A stretch of 64,000 bases of DNA. Source: Cryoendolithus antarcticus. Taxonomy: Eukaryota > Ascomycota > Dothideomycetes > Cladosporiales > Cladosporiaceae. The notes under the pieces are model-generated. The model saw nothing but the letters and a program-made list of their open reading frames with translations. It had not been told where the DNA came from and ran no database searches. The position numbers were made by a program, and so were the translations under genes. This document shows, one piece after another, positions 28,708 through 39,993 of this stretch (positions are counted from its first letter, which is position 1; the number at the start of each line of letters is the position of its first letter). Where the stretch lies: the NCBI GenBank assembly GCA_002077065.1, contig NAJO01000002.1:310001-374000 (forward strand), written 5' to 3'.

Positions 28708-29970
28708 ATGATCCCCTTCATCCTTCTCATCATCTCCATCATCTCCATCGTCCTCTTCCTCCAACTCTCCAATAATTCAGCCCCTATGGCCGAACCCTGG
28801 ACCTGCACCTCCTGCTACGATACCCCCGAGCGCGGCCGCCTCCTCATCACAGGCGACAAAGTCTGCACTCTCTGCTTTCGGCAACTCTTCGCTCTAGCGA
28901 TCCAAAGCGAGGAGAATTACCCACCACGATGGGGAAAGACCACGATTTCTTCTCAACAGTACGGCCACCTTCTAGATACCCCACTCCGCGAAGCCTACGA
29001 AGCAAAGGTCAGAGAATACGCCTGTCCTCTGCAACAGCGAGTCTACTGCCAACGCACTGATCCGCCTCGTCGGCCAGATGCGTGCGGGACATTCGTCGGT
29101 AAAGCTCTCAAGCGGAAGGAATGCGTGAAATGCACCCAATGTGCATGGTATACCTGCCTCCGCTGCCGCGACACCTTCTCCACCTCCGATGTAGTCGCCT
29201 CTCGCATAAATCTAGAACACGACTGCGATCCCTTTCGCATCCCCGCCACCGAAGCCGAAGCCTTTTTGGGCCTGGTACAAGGCCGAGACTACCAAATTTG
29301 CCCGAGCGCAGACTGTGGCCGCAAAGTCGAGCTCCTAGACGGCTGCAACAAAATGTCCTGCGTCTGCCTAACGACTTTCTGCTTCATCTGCGGGCTCGTC
29401 GTCAAGCCGGATGACTGGCACTGGCGGCCTGGCAGTGGATGTCCCAGGTGGGGACAGCCGAAGAGTGGGACAGAAATCTATGATCGTTTCGGCGCTGCTG
29501 CAGACGAGGTGGCGCTGGAGCGCGAGATAGCGGCTGCGGCTTTCCGGCCGCCAATTGTCGAGGATGGCTGGGGCCAGATCGCTATATTGGAGCAGAGGTG
29601 GAGACAGCAGAGGGAGGACGAGGCGAGGGCCGTACAGGTACAGGTGCAGCTTGTGAGGGAGGCGCAGGAGGCTCTTGTGCAGAGCGAGCGGGAGAGGCGG
29701 AGGCGCAGAGTGATCGAGTCGATTGCCGGCCCGGTCATGGCGGCTGTCAATCAGGCTGATGAGCAAGCTGCGGAGCCGCAGCACGGTCGTCGGCGGCGCA
29801 GGCGACACAGTGGAGCGCAGATTGAGGGGCCGACGGTGGAGCGTGAGAGAGAGGAGAGGGAAGAGATTCAGCCGCTGGCGAGACGCAGACCAAGGGGCTG
29901 GAGGGAGACGCTTTTCGGTGGCGGAGATGAAAGCTCGAGAAGCACTCACAACAAGCACTCCAGGCGGTAG
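28708..29970 (+). CDS. RBR-like (RING-IBR-RING2) putative E3 ubiquitin ligase
   Basis: A single exon of 420 aa. Residues 1-22 form a hydrophobic stretch (MIPFILLIISIISIVLFLQL) that may anchor the protein; if ATG 28786 (MAEPWTC) is used instead, the anchor is lost. A sparse RING1-like region follows (CTSCYDTPERGRLL, then KVCTLCFRQ), then an IBR-like block (CGTFVGKALKRKECVKCTQC, then CLRCRDTF), then a full RING2 at about 197-230 (CPSADCGRKVELLDGC, then CFICG). The predicted catalytic Cys is residue 213 in LLDGCNKMSC, which in this family carries the ubiquitin thioester. The C terminus is a long charged helix (ERERRRRRVIESIAG) and an Arg-rich tail. RING1 has fewer ligands than usual, so activity is uncertain. 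Confidence 0.82.
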   Translation: MIPFILLIISIISIVLFLQLSNNSAPMAEPWTCTSCYDTPERGRLLITGDKVCTLCFRQLFALAIQSEENYPPRWGKTTISSQQYGHLLDTPLREAYEAKVREYACPLQQRVYCQRTDPPRRPDACGTFVGKALKRKECVKCTQCAWYTCLRCRDTFSTSDVVASRINLEHDCDPFRIPATEAEAFLGLVQGRDYQICPSADCGRKVELLDGCNKMSCVCLTTFCFICGLVVKPDDWHWRPGSGCPRWGQPKSGTEIYDRFGAAADEVALEREIAAAAFRPPIVEDGWGQIAILEQRWRQQREDEARAVQVQVQLVREAQEALVQSERERRRRRVIESIAGPVMAAVNQADEQAAEPQHGRRRRRRHSGAQIEGPTVEREREEREEIQPLARRRPRGWRETLFGGGDESSRSTHNKHSRR

Positions 29971-30166
29971 GCTGGGAGCAACAGCGACACTGCTGCATCG
30001 TCGAGCACCATGTCTAGTCCATTGCCTATACTGTGCATGAGGGGTTGTTCAATGATCGATGGGCTGTATGGATAGAGTTCTGCAAACTCTGACACAGAGC
30101 GAGGGTCCCCTGACATTGTATTGTATTCAGTCTCTGCTGCGTTCTCTCTCCGATCCCAAATTCGTC

Positions 30167-31581
30167 TTACCACCACGGCAGGAACATGGTCCAGTTCACT
30201 GTCTCGTACGTACTGGCAGGCTGTTGTCTCAGAGAAGCAATGTCCATCGCTATGATGAGCCATCTGCAAACGACATACAGGGCGCAAGCCGGTGTCAGAA
30301 TGAGCAGCGAGTGCAATGGTACGTCCAGACAGGGGAAGTTACCAGTCATCTCGTTGTTGCAGGGGTAGTACCAGAGGCGGCGGAATTTTCTCCGCAGTCG
30401 CAGGGTCGACGATATCGTGATGTTTGGTGTGAGCAGAGCGAATTCGTTGGTCTTGACATCGCGATCGACCATGAACACATCTGGAAGTGGGCCAAGCAGT
30501 GCGATGGTGGCTTGCGTGGTTACTACTGCGCGCCAGAGTTGCTGCTCAGCGATAGTAGGGAAGTCGAAGTTCCAGGCTTCGAAGAAGAATGCGGTGTAAG
30601 CCATACTCACGACCAGCATGACGAAACACCCCCTCCTAGTCAGCCGAGGAAAGTTGAATGAGGAGAATTTCTGTACTGGTGGCCCCTGGGATTGTAGCCT
30701 ACTCACAAGGCGAAATCGGCGGAGGATATTGACGAAGTAGTTCCAGACGAGCGAGCCTACCCACTCGTTTCGTGAGATGAAGTCCAGGGGTGTATCCCGA
30801 TATTGGCCGGTGCACTGTTCGCCAGCTTCTTCGATCAGTCCCGCCATGGAGATCTTCAACCGATAGCAGTGGCTGACCTCGACATCTGATGGCTTATTCC
30901 ACCAGCATAGGTATGTGCCCAATGTGCAGAAAATATTGGCAAGGACCGTTACCTCAAGCGTAGTCACATCGAGGCCTTGCGCAAAGCGTGCGGCGGCTGT
31001 TATGAGGAAGGTCGACGCCTGCAGTAGCGTGATCAATCTATGCTGTGTAAGTCGGTGCACACGATAGCAAGAGATGCAAGTTCTGTAACTTACTTCGTGA
31101 GGAAGTCCGACTTGCCCAGCCCCTTGATCTCCATCTTCGTCACGTCTGGGATGTCGATGTGGCCGTGTCTAAGCAAATACAGAAGCTGCTTCAAATTCGC
31201 TGGGAAGGAAGGGAAGTCGGTAGACTTCACGTGGATCCCTCCCATATCAGCATAGAAGCTGTGTGTAATTGTCCAGCACTGGTAGCCAGCATCATGGAAC
31301 TCGTTGAGGGAAGCTCGCGCCATCTGCCACTGTCCAAACGCCAACAACAACACAAATTCGGGACCCAGGAGTGTAAGGAGCACGAAGTAGAGCTTGTCCC
31401 GCAAGATGTCCCAATTGCCACCAGTCGGCGAAGGCGCACTCACACGGACGGATACCCAGGCACATAATGCGAGTGTTTGCAGAGAGCTCCAGATGATGTC
31501 CCACGTTCCGCGGCCGCTCTGAGGAGACTGCCAGCCGATGAGAGCCTCGGATGGTGCGAGTTGCGTCAGATTGGAGTTCAT
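30167..31581 (-). CDS. Fungal multi-spanning membrane protein of unknown function
   Basis: Exons 31581-31094 and 31037-30167 give 452 aa; the 56-nt intron (TAG acceptor) joins GKSDFLTK to LITLLQASTFLIT. About six or seven membrane segments can be seen, including LYFVLLTLLGPEFVLLLAFG, VTVLANIFCTLGTYLCWW and LLILTPACALYVVCRWLII. The segments GPEFVLLLAFGQW, ADMGGIHV, LCWWNKP, AWNFDFPT and the C-terminal TVNWTMFLPWW belong to a large family of uncharacterised membrane proteins common in filamentous fungi. A candidate inner intron near 30640-30710 was considered but would break the frame, so I kept the exon whole. No catalytic motif or proven role is known to me. Confidence 0.8.
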
Positions 31582-33340
31582 GCTGCCATTGTAAGTGTGA
31601 GCTTAGCCGGAGTCGCAGTCGCTGGCGTGATGCCACCCTGTATAGACCATGGCTGGGAAAAGCAAGGCGATCTGAACGACGCGTACCGTGGAACATGGTC
31701 TTCGGACAGGCGCTGCGAGGCGCAGAGGCATCGGCGAAATTGCTCGGTCTGATATGATTTTAGACAATCCAGCACTATCTGTCTCCCATGAGACATGTGG
31801 ATATATTGAGACGCCTATGTATAGACTTACAGGTCTCATGCGCCACGGACAGGTTCCGGAAGCAACAGACAGCTTTGATAGATCTCATTGACGACTGCGT
31901 TCAATCCAACGGTCCGCAGCGCGAAGTCCATGGTTCTGAGAAGTCGAACAGAGCATACTGGCACCTACAACGTAAAGCTTGCCTCGGTGTTGGAGTACGA
32001 TCGTACCCAGAGTACAGAGACATATGATCCAGAGCAAGATCCAGAGGCGCAACGGTCGTGTGCCACTTCGGAATGTATCTCGAGCTCTTCATGCAGCAGC
32101 GTAATAGTCTTTGCCGTTTACTGCAATACGGTTCTTGGAGTGTCTCCGTCCATGAGCTATCTAGTGGGTGTAACGATCCTCGGAGACCTCAATACGATGA
32201 GGTCTCATTCGCAGAGCGCCGGAATCGCCAAAAGGCAACTCAGGAGAACGGCATTGAAAGAGCAATATACCACTGGTCATTACCTTGGAGTGACATTGAG
32301 CATGCTCCACTCGGTAGAGCGCATGTGAACGGGTGTTTCCACACGCGTGTACGTGATGTCGGTAGCTGCAAATTTGCAGCTATCATCCGGTCTGACTGTC
32401 GGCTGCTATATGCCTGTCCTAGTCCAGCCAGATGATCGTTGCAGCGAGACACAAACGGGGGCTCAGTGCTATTGAGGAATGGTGTACGGGCACCTGCAGG
32501 GCAAGGCACATCGGCGGCAACGCACGCGGAGGCGACGATAGCTGGATCATGTTATCTGAGCATTGCGATCGCCAGTACCAGATCCACATGGCACAGTCAT
32601 TAAGGCATGCTCGCAGCAGATTGCGAACGAAGAGCGAAGTGGTCGCGGTACGGTATATCTGATGATGGCGCTACACCTCCGGCTCGCAACGGGGCGTCCC
32701 CTAGTGGAAGCACAGTCGGTCAGTCTGCATCCTCCCTTCTGGATCCGATTCCTCATTCTCGCAATGTTACCATGATCGTCATCCAAGGGCTCTTTTTGAT
32801 GGGCGCATATGGAAACAAGACTTGTCTCTTGGAACGGATGTCGCACTTCAGCGGATCGGCTGCTTCGCGACAGTGCGCTGCCCCCTTCTCAAACGCCATG
32901 GTCAATATATGTTGTTTTGGGGAAGCAGGCTCGCCGGTGAAGGAGCGCTTATTGCTGAAAGTGATCCCACGAAGGTGTTGAGATGCGGATGCCCCTTGAG
33001 CCACCAATGCTGAACGCTCTGCAGGTGCACTTATGCTATCGACGTGATTTCATTGATGGGTGTGTAACATATGCACGCACGCTCGGGTCGGAACGCTGAT
33101 TTGTACTACCTGCGACCCAGCACTGCGGCCATGCTACGCGAGCGCGTTTGAGTAGGCTCACATGCCAGCATGAACAATTCCTTCCTACTATTTCTTCACC
33201 TTCACTTCCACTTCCCCTCCAACGCACTTTCCCGCTGGTACGAAATGATCAACAGCATTCCATAGCACTGCACCTGCCGTCTCCCACCTCCTCTCTCGAT
33301 CTATTGTTCTTCCTCACACCTCGAGCCCTAGCAGAACAGC
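31582..33340. other. 1.76-kb intergenic region, nothing recognised
   Basis: This lies between divergent genes. Several frames of 60-146 codons occur on both strands, but none shows domains, plausible splice partners or resemblance to neighbours. Confidence 0.45.
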
Positions 33341-34286
33341 ATGGCTTATCGAAGAGCCATTCTCGCGCTGCTGGTGCTAGCCGGTGGTATATTCACAGGT
33401 ATCGATCCTGCCCACCTTCCATTGGGCCCTCCTCAACTCCTAACAACCATTTCCAGCTCTCATAACAAACGATGGCGCTGCCACGCCCTCAGTCGAGCAG
33501 TACTACTCCAGTGTTGAGTCGCGTCTCGGCTACTGGCTCTTGCTCGGCAACGCCAGACACTGCGGCTATTGGCCCGCCGGAATACTGTGGCCCTTCCCCA
33601 TCGGCCGCGCGCTGAGAGCGATGGAAGAGAAGCTGTATCAACGCCTGGATCTCCCCGCAGGCGCGAAGGTCCTGGACGCTGGAGCGGGTTCTGGCGTAGT
33701 CGCATCGTACATGGCGAAAGGAGGGCTCGTGGTCCAGGGCATCGACCTGACGCCTATGCACGTCCAAGACGCTCAGCGAGTTATCAAGGCACGGGGATTA
33801 TCAAGTGATCAGATTACTGTACGCCAAGGCGATTATCACGATCTCTCGGATGTAGACAGTGCGTCGCTGGATGCAGTGTACACTATGGAGACGTTTGTGC
33901 ACGCAGACGACCCACTAAAGGTATTGAAGAACTTCCGCAGGATCCTCAGATCCGGCGGTGTCCTCGTCTTGCACGAAGCAGACTTTCACTGGGATTCAGA
34001 AGTCCTCCAGGAAGTGTTACGCTTGTCGCATTGCCAGAACACACTGAAGGAAGGTACGTACGAGAGTCTCCTCGAAGAAGCCGGCTTCACCAACATCACT
34101 GTCGACGACTACACGGACAACGTTCTCCCGCTGTGGCGCCTGTTTGGAATTCTCGGGTCTGTGCCATACGACCTGATGCGGCTTATCGGTCAGGAGAAAC
34201 GATTCACCAACGTCATGGCTGGAGTCGAGGCATACAGGCACTGGGGTCAAGGTCGATACATTTCCGTCAGGGCCACGAATCCGTGA
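33341..34286 (+). CDS. SAM-dependent methyltransferase (sterol/tocopherol-methyltransferase-like)
   Basis: Exons 33341-33398 and 33457-34286 give 295 aa. The first exon encodes a hydrophobic N terminus (MAYRRAILALLVLAGGIFT), a likely signal anchor. Motif I is VLDAGAGSGVVASYMAKGG near residue 90, followed by VQGIDLTPMHVQDAQ, RQGDYHDL, the acidic ETFVHADDP and ILRSGGVLVLHEADF, the order typical of class I methyltransferases related to SMT/UbiE. The ending YRHWGQGRYISVRATNP resembles small-molecule methyltransferases of fungi. The substrate cannot be deduced. It is not flanked by polyketide or terpene synthase genes, so a secondary-metabolite cluster is not supported. Confidence 0.85.
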
Positions 34287-35163
34287 GGTGCCTTGCTGTC
34301 GCAAGTCGAAACCATGCTCATCGGCTACCTCGAAGACAATCTGACAGGCAAGTAAGCGAGGGCTGGTCTTGCACGAGGAACGTTAGCGAACGGCTTCTTG
34401 GGCGCGTGGCTGAGCACGCTATTGACGCATGCTCGTACGGTGTCTGCCTGACCTCACAATCTGCTATTCCTGCTCAGCGAAATCACGACTCCAAGCATAG
34501 ACAAGTATGTCAGAAGTGCACACTGCCCGTTGAGGGCTGCCACAGACTCAGCTCTCGTCGAGCCGCGTGCATGAATCAGATAGTCGACTGTGTTGATCGG
34601 GAAGCAATGATCAGCCAATGCTCATAGCTCCAATCAGATACACTCTGCTCTCCATTTCATTCTTACGTTCATCCCCTCTGATGCTCTCAGCGCATGCTCC
34701 AAATCGTGTCAAGGCGAGATGTGTGGGTCGATACGTGCAAGGACAAACGCCATGATGGCTGACCAACCCGCATTGAGCGTAGGATGAGCATACGTATCTG
34801 TGTATGCGCACACATCTACTGCTTCCACCTTACCACCGCCTCGCACACTTCTATCGGAAGTCACCTGTTGAGGCTCATCGTCACTCATGGAGCTTGCCAG
34901 TCTCTCCACCCTTCATGAACGGCAGGGTGTCTGATCACCAAGACATTGATGGACGAGGCGCCCGGGTGTTGTGAGGCCCAGGTGTTGTGAAGCCCGGGTG
35001 TTGTGAAGCGTCAAGATGAGATCCAAAATTGGTATCGCACAGTATAGGGCTAAAAGTAGTGTTCTCCAGAGCTATACGCACTTGATGCAGCTTGCACGCT
35101 ATGAACACGCCACTCCGTGGACGCTTCAACAGTGCAGTCCAAGGTCGCTCCAATGCTGTCACA
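34287..35163. other. Intergenic between convergent genes
   Basis: Apart from the 16-bp tandem repeat at 34960-35007, I recognise nothing here. Confidence 0.5.
34960..35007. repeat. Three tandem 16-bp units
   Basis: Units GCCCGGGTGTTGTGAG (34960), GCCCAGGTGTTGTGAA (34976) and GCCCGGGTGTTGTGAA (34992) differ by one or two bases. They lie about 155 bp beyond the stop codon of the chromodomain/HDA gene. Confidence 0.9.
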
Positions 35164-38100
35164 TCACTCCCTTCCCAATCTTCCCCTCCCGAGCTCGCTC
35201 ACGGCCGGACTACCCTGCCGACTCCCTCCCATGCGCGGACTTCGGGGCACACTATTGCCCCTCGTGCCCATTCTACCCCTACCAGCCTCTTTCAGCCTCG
35301 CCAACTCTTCGTCCCTGAACTTCGTCCCGGCCTCCAATTGCGCGAGCCTCGCCTTCATCTGTAAGTTCTCCTTCTTCAGCGCAGCAGACTGCGCAGACAT
35401 GCTTTGCTCGCGTGCGCGCCCTTGTTCGCCAGAGGCGAGAAGCTTCAGCGCCGTGAGTTGGGTTGAGAGCTCCGAGACTTCGTTCGCTAGAGTCTGCGCC
35501 GTGTTAGACGCAGATTGGTACTGCGATTGAAAGTACGACAGATCGCCGGCTTGAGCTTCGAGACGGCGTGTGAGTCGTGAGGTTTCGTTCTCAGCTTTGA
35601 GAACTTGCTGCCGTAAACGTTCGAACTCGGCGCGCTCGGGGACGGCATGCGAAGCAAGTGCTTCCACAGCCGTTACTAGCTGAGTCTGGAGACCGGCGCG
35701 TTCAGTGCGTAGGGTTTGAATCTGAGTGCTCTGATCTGTGAGGCGAGTGATTGCACGTGCAGCCGTGGCATTTGCTGCATCGCGCTCGCGTTCGGCGTCA
35801 AAGACGCGGATCCGTTGCTCTTCGTGAAGGTACTGCAGATCGCTTAGAGCACGCTCGTGCTCAGCGAGGCGCGTTTGTGTCGCTTGGAGGAGTGCTTGTA
35901 AGCGACTCTCGGTGGCGGATGCACTTGCACTGGGTCGTGCAACAGAGTCGCTGACATGCGTCATGTCAATGTCCATTGGATTGACCGTGCTCGGAAATAC
36001 CCCGTTGGGAGTTTCAGTCCTCGCTCTCTTCGGCGCGGGCGCATCTCCATTGGACAGGCTATGCTTGTGTCCCAATTCTGCACCGTCGAGCTCACTGTCG
36101 GTCTGACTATCCAAATTCTCTAGCATGCTGATGCTAGTCAGAGGCCACTCCTTGTCTGGCTGCTTGTCAAGCACGAAGCCAGCCAGTGCTATTGCGGTAG
36201 CAACAACGGACAGCTGTCCGGCCTCCGGGCGACCAGCATCGTAGAGTAGCTCATTGAGACCATTGACGATGGCTCGTAACTTTTGTTGCGGCGTCAGGTG
36301 CGGCGATAGACAGCTTTCCACGTGCTCGATAGTGCCCGGTACTACGAGTGAGCACACCGTCTGGGTGATCCCTGACTCTGACCTCGGTCCTGGCATGTCA
36401 CGGAGCATCGCAGGCTTTTCGTTTCGCACGTTGCCGTCGATGACTAATGTGATGTCGGGGGTAATGCTGTGCCAGTCGAGACCATCATCTCGCGAGTCTA
36501 GGACGTACACATCGAGACCTTCGCTGAACGCCGCTCCGAAGGGGACCGTAGACTCCCATGCGACACCCAGTCCCGTAAAGAACGTCTGAAGCATATGCAG
36601 TAGCCGCTCGGAGCCTGCCAGCACGACGAGCATCGTGTTGCTGTCTCGCAGTGCGTCCACAAGAGATTTCAGGAATCGGAACTTTGCACTGCTGTCCACG
36701 TCCCACTGCGCAGATGTAGCAGCCGGTACATCATACTGAGTGTACGCGTCCACGTTGTCGAGATCAGGGTGGATCGTGATGGCGCGCAGTCTCTTCAGGA
36801 GAGCTTCTGTATCTGCCACAAGCGCGTCGTCCGGTTGCCTATCAGTAAGGAATCTTTTTATCAAGGCTTCTTCCTTGCGGATCAAGCTTGGATAGGCATC
36901 TCGCTGATGACCCAGCAAGGCTATTGGGACCACATGGCAAGAGTCCTGTGGCTTCAAGCTTGTCGTACCTGCTACAGTGCTCTGTCTTCGCAGTGTCGCT
37001 CCGCTCATCTCTTCGGATCCAGGAACCAGTGTAGCGTAGCGCTCAGACGTGTTCATGTCATCTCGGGTGGGCGCCTCAAGCGGAGCGATAGCAGGCACAG
37101 CAGAGGGCGATCTCGCGCCGCGTGGTGCTGGTGTCGTGAGTTTCGTCGGTGTTGCTGCTGCCACTTCGACTGCGATATGTGCCGGCACAGCCGATGGCTT
37201 CGCTGGAGTCGTGATAGCGCTACTATGCCTCGCCTTCGCTCCTGCTGCTTCGCGCCTTGCGCGACCGCGTGCTCTTAGCTCCTTGAGCTCCTGAAGCGTT
37301 CCCGCTAAACTCTCACCCGGAGTCGCTGACTCCATCGCTGCTGGTGCCGAGGACTGGAGTGCTGAACTTGAAGAGAGCGATGGCGTCGATGGAATCTGCG
37401 GCAATGCTGGCGCACTCTTTCCGATCTGTACCGATTGCACGGGCAACGATGGGAACGCTGACGAACTCAGTGGACTAGAGCACGGTCGCTCAGGTGCCTC
37501 AATAGACGGCTCGACGTCCAAATCGAAAGGGTCGTATCTCGAACTTTGGGTCTCTGCTGTCGATCTGGAAGAGACGATGTCTATAGCAGGCTGCAAGACG
37601 GGAGCAATTTGTGTCTGGATGGGGAACGAACTCGACTCGATGGATGCTAGTTGAGTAGACGCTGGTGGAGGTTGCGTAAGAGGCGCGCGAGTCACTAGAC
37701 TCGAGACGTCCAGACTGGATATGGGTTGTGCACTGCCGCTCGTGACAATGATTGCAGTAGGTCGAACCACTTGGCTCTGCCCAACAAGCAACGAATTGAT
37801 GTTTGCAGGCGCTTGAACCGCCTCCGTTGCGTGTGAATGTGCACGTGGCTCCGCTGACACTTCACGCTGAAGCAGCTCACTGGACGAAGTCGTGCCTCGA
37901 GCGCTGGCGAGTGGCTTCTCGACTTCGGAAGCGTCTTCTTCGTCAGGTTCTCTCTGTTCTGCGCTACGATTAATCCGTGTCGGGTCAGGTTGGACCGATG
38001 GACTAGCAACCTGGCTCGCTTCACCTTGCGGCTGAGAAGTCTCAGCGACACGGTCCTCAACCTCAGCACCACCAGTAGACTGTGTCTCACCCTCAGATGT

Positions 38101-39040
38101 GGACGGTCGGAACGCCGAAGAATCGGGCAAGCTCTGAGAGTCGGGCACGATTCGAGCACCTGATGGTTCGGTCTCGCCGAAGATCACAGGCACAGACTGT
38201 GTTTGCTGCTGCTGGCTCGGAGTAGTGGTGACTGCCGAGACCTCAGTAGTGAGCTCAGTCGACTTGCTCGTGTCTACAGGGTCCGGCTGATACTGCGAAG
38301 GCTCCGGCGTACTCTCACGAAGAGGCGCGGTCCCTGTGAATACCTGCGAAGAGCTAAATGCTACGTCCTGGTAGCTTGATGGTGGGTCAGAAGGTTGCAC
38401 GGTCACAAGCTTGTCGGCTGCGGACGCGAGCTCAGAGACAACTTGATTCTCGACTACCGATGACGAAGGGTTTGAATCGTCGCCGCCGTCCTGTGACGGT
38501 GATTTCGAAACGAAGAGTGACTCTTCAGCGTCCTCAGTGCTAGGCAGGGCGTCTTGACTTTCACCAATCTCTTTAGCGGGCGAGCTTTCGACAACCTTCC
38601 GTGACTTTTTGCGCTTGGATGTACTAGATTTGGTCGATGCTTCTCCGTTGGTAGTGGTCGCGTCTGTGCGATCGGTCAGCGTCAAACAGGGAAGGTCAAG
38701 GCGTTAAGTGAGCCGACTTCGCTTCTTCGCAGACTTCTTTGCTTCCCAATCTGCGATCGCCTTCGCAGTGAGATTGGCGTGTGGCTCCCAGGTAGGTTCG
38801 TAGATCTCGCCCGTGTCCGAATCGTTCTCCCAGTCGACAAGATAATGCGTCTTATCTTCGTCGATTATGTCTTTGGCCGAATAGAACTTCTCAGGGTCGA
38901 TCTTCCCATGAGCATGCGCTGCTATGAGTCCGTCAGTTTGGGCCTGTACGAATAGCAATCTGCTCACACATACTTTTGCGTCGCTTGGTCGCAGGCTTGT
39001 TAGGGTTCGTTGCGGTGCCTTTGCGCTTCCGGCTTGCCAT
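35164..39040 (-). CDS. Chromodomain protein with HDA2/3 (class II HDAC complex subunit) region
   Basis: Model: exons 39040-38974, 38921-38718 and 38663-35164, 1,256 aa, all phases closing. Exon 1 is basic (MASRKRKGTATNPNK). Exon 2 holds a chromodomain at about 34-85 (FYSAKDIIDEDKTHYLVDW, then EPTWEPHANL) with aromatic residues where a methyl-lysine cage is expected. Exon 3 starts with some 500 disordered Ser/Thr/Pro/Gln-rich residues, then a helicase-like HDA2/3 region at about 630-980 (SSAKFRFLKSLVDALRDSN, TLVIDGNV, VCSLVVPGTIEHVESCL), then long C-terminal coiled coils. HDA2/3 proteins are non-catalytic subunits of the Hda1 deacetylase complex; a chromodomain would let the complex read methylated histones. 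Intron 2 has a weak GTCGGC donor, so the join at 38664-38717 is the least certain point. A further 5' exon near 39196-39260 is possible. Confidence 0.78.
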
Positions 39041-39420
39041 CAGGACTGGGTATGTGATATCGATGTGACTGCCATCGCGTTGTCAGCACGAGCTACATAC
39101 ACCCTCTCGCCAAGCACGGACACCACGCCAACCATGACCGTTGTACGACTAATCGTTGGTCAGGGATCCATTGGGTGATGTTCACTTACGGGGATCTCCG
39201 CGATCGTGCTTGGCGCGTTTTGACTTTCCTGGAGCTGTCGGAGGATTGATGATATCATGCAAGAGTCCAGTCTGCAGCTACGATCGATAGATGATGTGGA
39301 AGAAGGTAAGTCTTCGTGCACGCATGAATGTAAGCGAATAAAGTCGTAGATTCGTGCGACCGTTCACATGCTGTCAGGCAACTGATCCTTCCTTCCTTCA
39401 CTTCCCCCCCTCACTTCCCA
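39041..39420. other. Divergent intergenic region with a possible extra 5' exon
   Basis: On the minus strand, about 39262-39196 reads as INPPTAPGKSKRAKHDRGDP before a GTAAGT donor, and splicing to the CAG just before ATG 39040 would keep frame. This could extend the chromodomain protein. Confidence 0.35.
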
Positions 39421-39993
39421 ATGACTTCCTCCCCCTCCCTCCTCTCCTATGCCTTCTTCTGGAACTTCAAATCCCCTCCCGACAATCTCTGGCATCCCCT
39501 TCCCTTCACGCCCCAAACACCCTCCCGCTACACCCCGACCAACCAACTCCCTCATTGGCTCCTCCGCTGTGACCCTGCCGCCACAGTCGTAGACGCCTTC
39601 CCCGTCGTCACCTTCCTGACTTTTCTACGCCACGCCTCGCAACTCACGAACCTTGGTCTCGGCGCCCCGTGGTCGCCGTTCTCGAATCCTGCGACGCTGC
39701 GGATAGCGCATCGGAGTAGTCTGCTTGCTGTGCCAGTGATTTTGGGGTTGCAGGCTGTGGGGACGGATTACAGGTATGCGATTCCAAGGTGGGCTGGGGA
39801 GAGGGAGAGGAGACGAGATGAGGGGCAGGCGAGACGGCATGTGGAAGCGGGGATGCTTGTGGGTGGCTTAGTTGGGGTGACAAGGGCGATCTTCAAGAGA
39901 GGCCCGAGATGGGCTATTGTGGATGTTGTGATTGGAGGTGGAGTGGCGGATTTGGCGTTGAGGGAGTACTACAAGGCGCATGAGGGGGATTGA
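39421..39993 (+). CDS. Conserved hypothetical protein with glycine-rich helix
   Basis: A single exon of 190 aa from ATG 39421. Aromatic and proline residues dominate the first 50 residues (AFFWNFKSPPDNLWHPLPF). Two hydrophobic stretches follow (VVTFLTFLRHASQL; LLAVPVILGLQAVG), then a charged loop and a glycine-zipper-like helix (GMLVGGLVGVTRAIF, then VDVVIGGGVADLAL). This pattern suggests a small membrane protein, perhaps of mitochondria; I do not recognise the family and infer no function. Codon use is like the neighbours and the frame is much cleaner than surrounding chance frames. Confidence 0.65.
   Translation: MTSSPSLLSYAFFWNFKSPPDNLWHPLPFTPQTPSRYTPTNQLPHWLLRCDPAATVVDAFPVVTFLTFLRHASQLTNLGLGAPWSPFSNPATLRIAHRSSLLAVPVILGLQAVGTDYRYAIPRWAGERERRRDEGQARRHVEAGMLVGGLVGVTRAIFKRGPRWAIVDVVIGGGVADLALREYYKAHEGD

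Noticed and set aside
30640..30710. A possible extra intron in the multi-spanning membrane protein (GTGAGT ... CTAG)
   Set aside because: Removing it would break the frame before AWNFDFPT; the sequence reads through without a stop and keeps the loop length plausible.
31888..32328. A 146-codon plus-strand frame in the large gap at 31.6-33.3 kb
   Set aside because: No domain, no hydrophobic pattern, no plausible splice partner and overlapping frames of similar length on the other strand.
33341..34286. Secondary-metabolite gene cluster around the methyltransferase
   Set aside because: The neighbours are a membrane protein and a chromatin protein; no synthase, P450 or cluster regulator is near.
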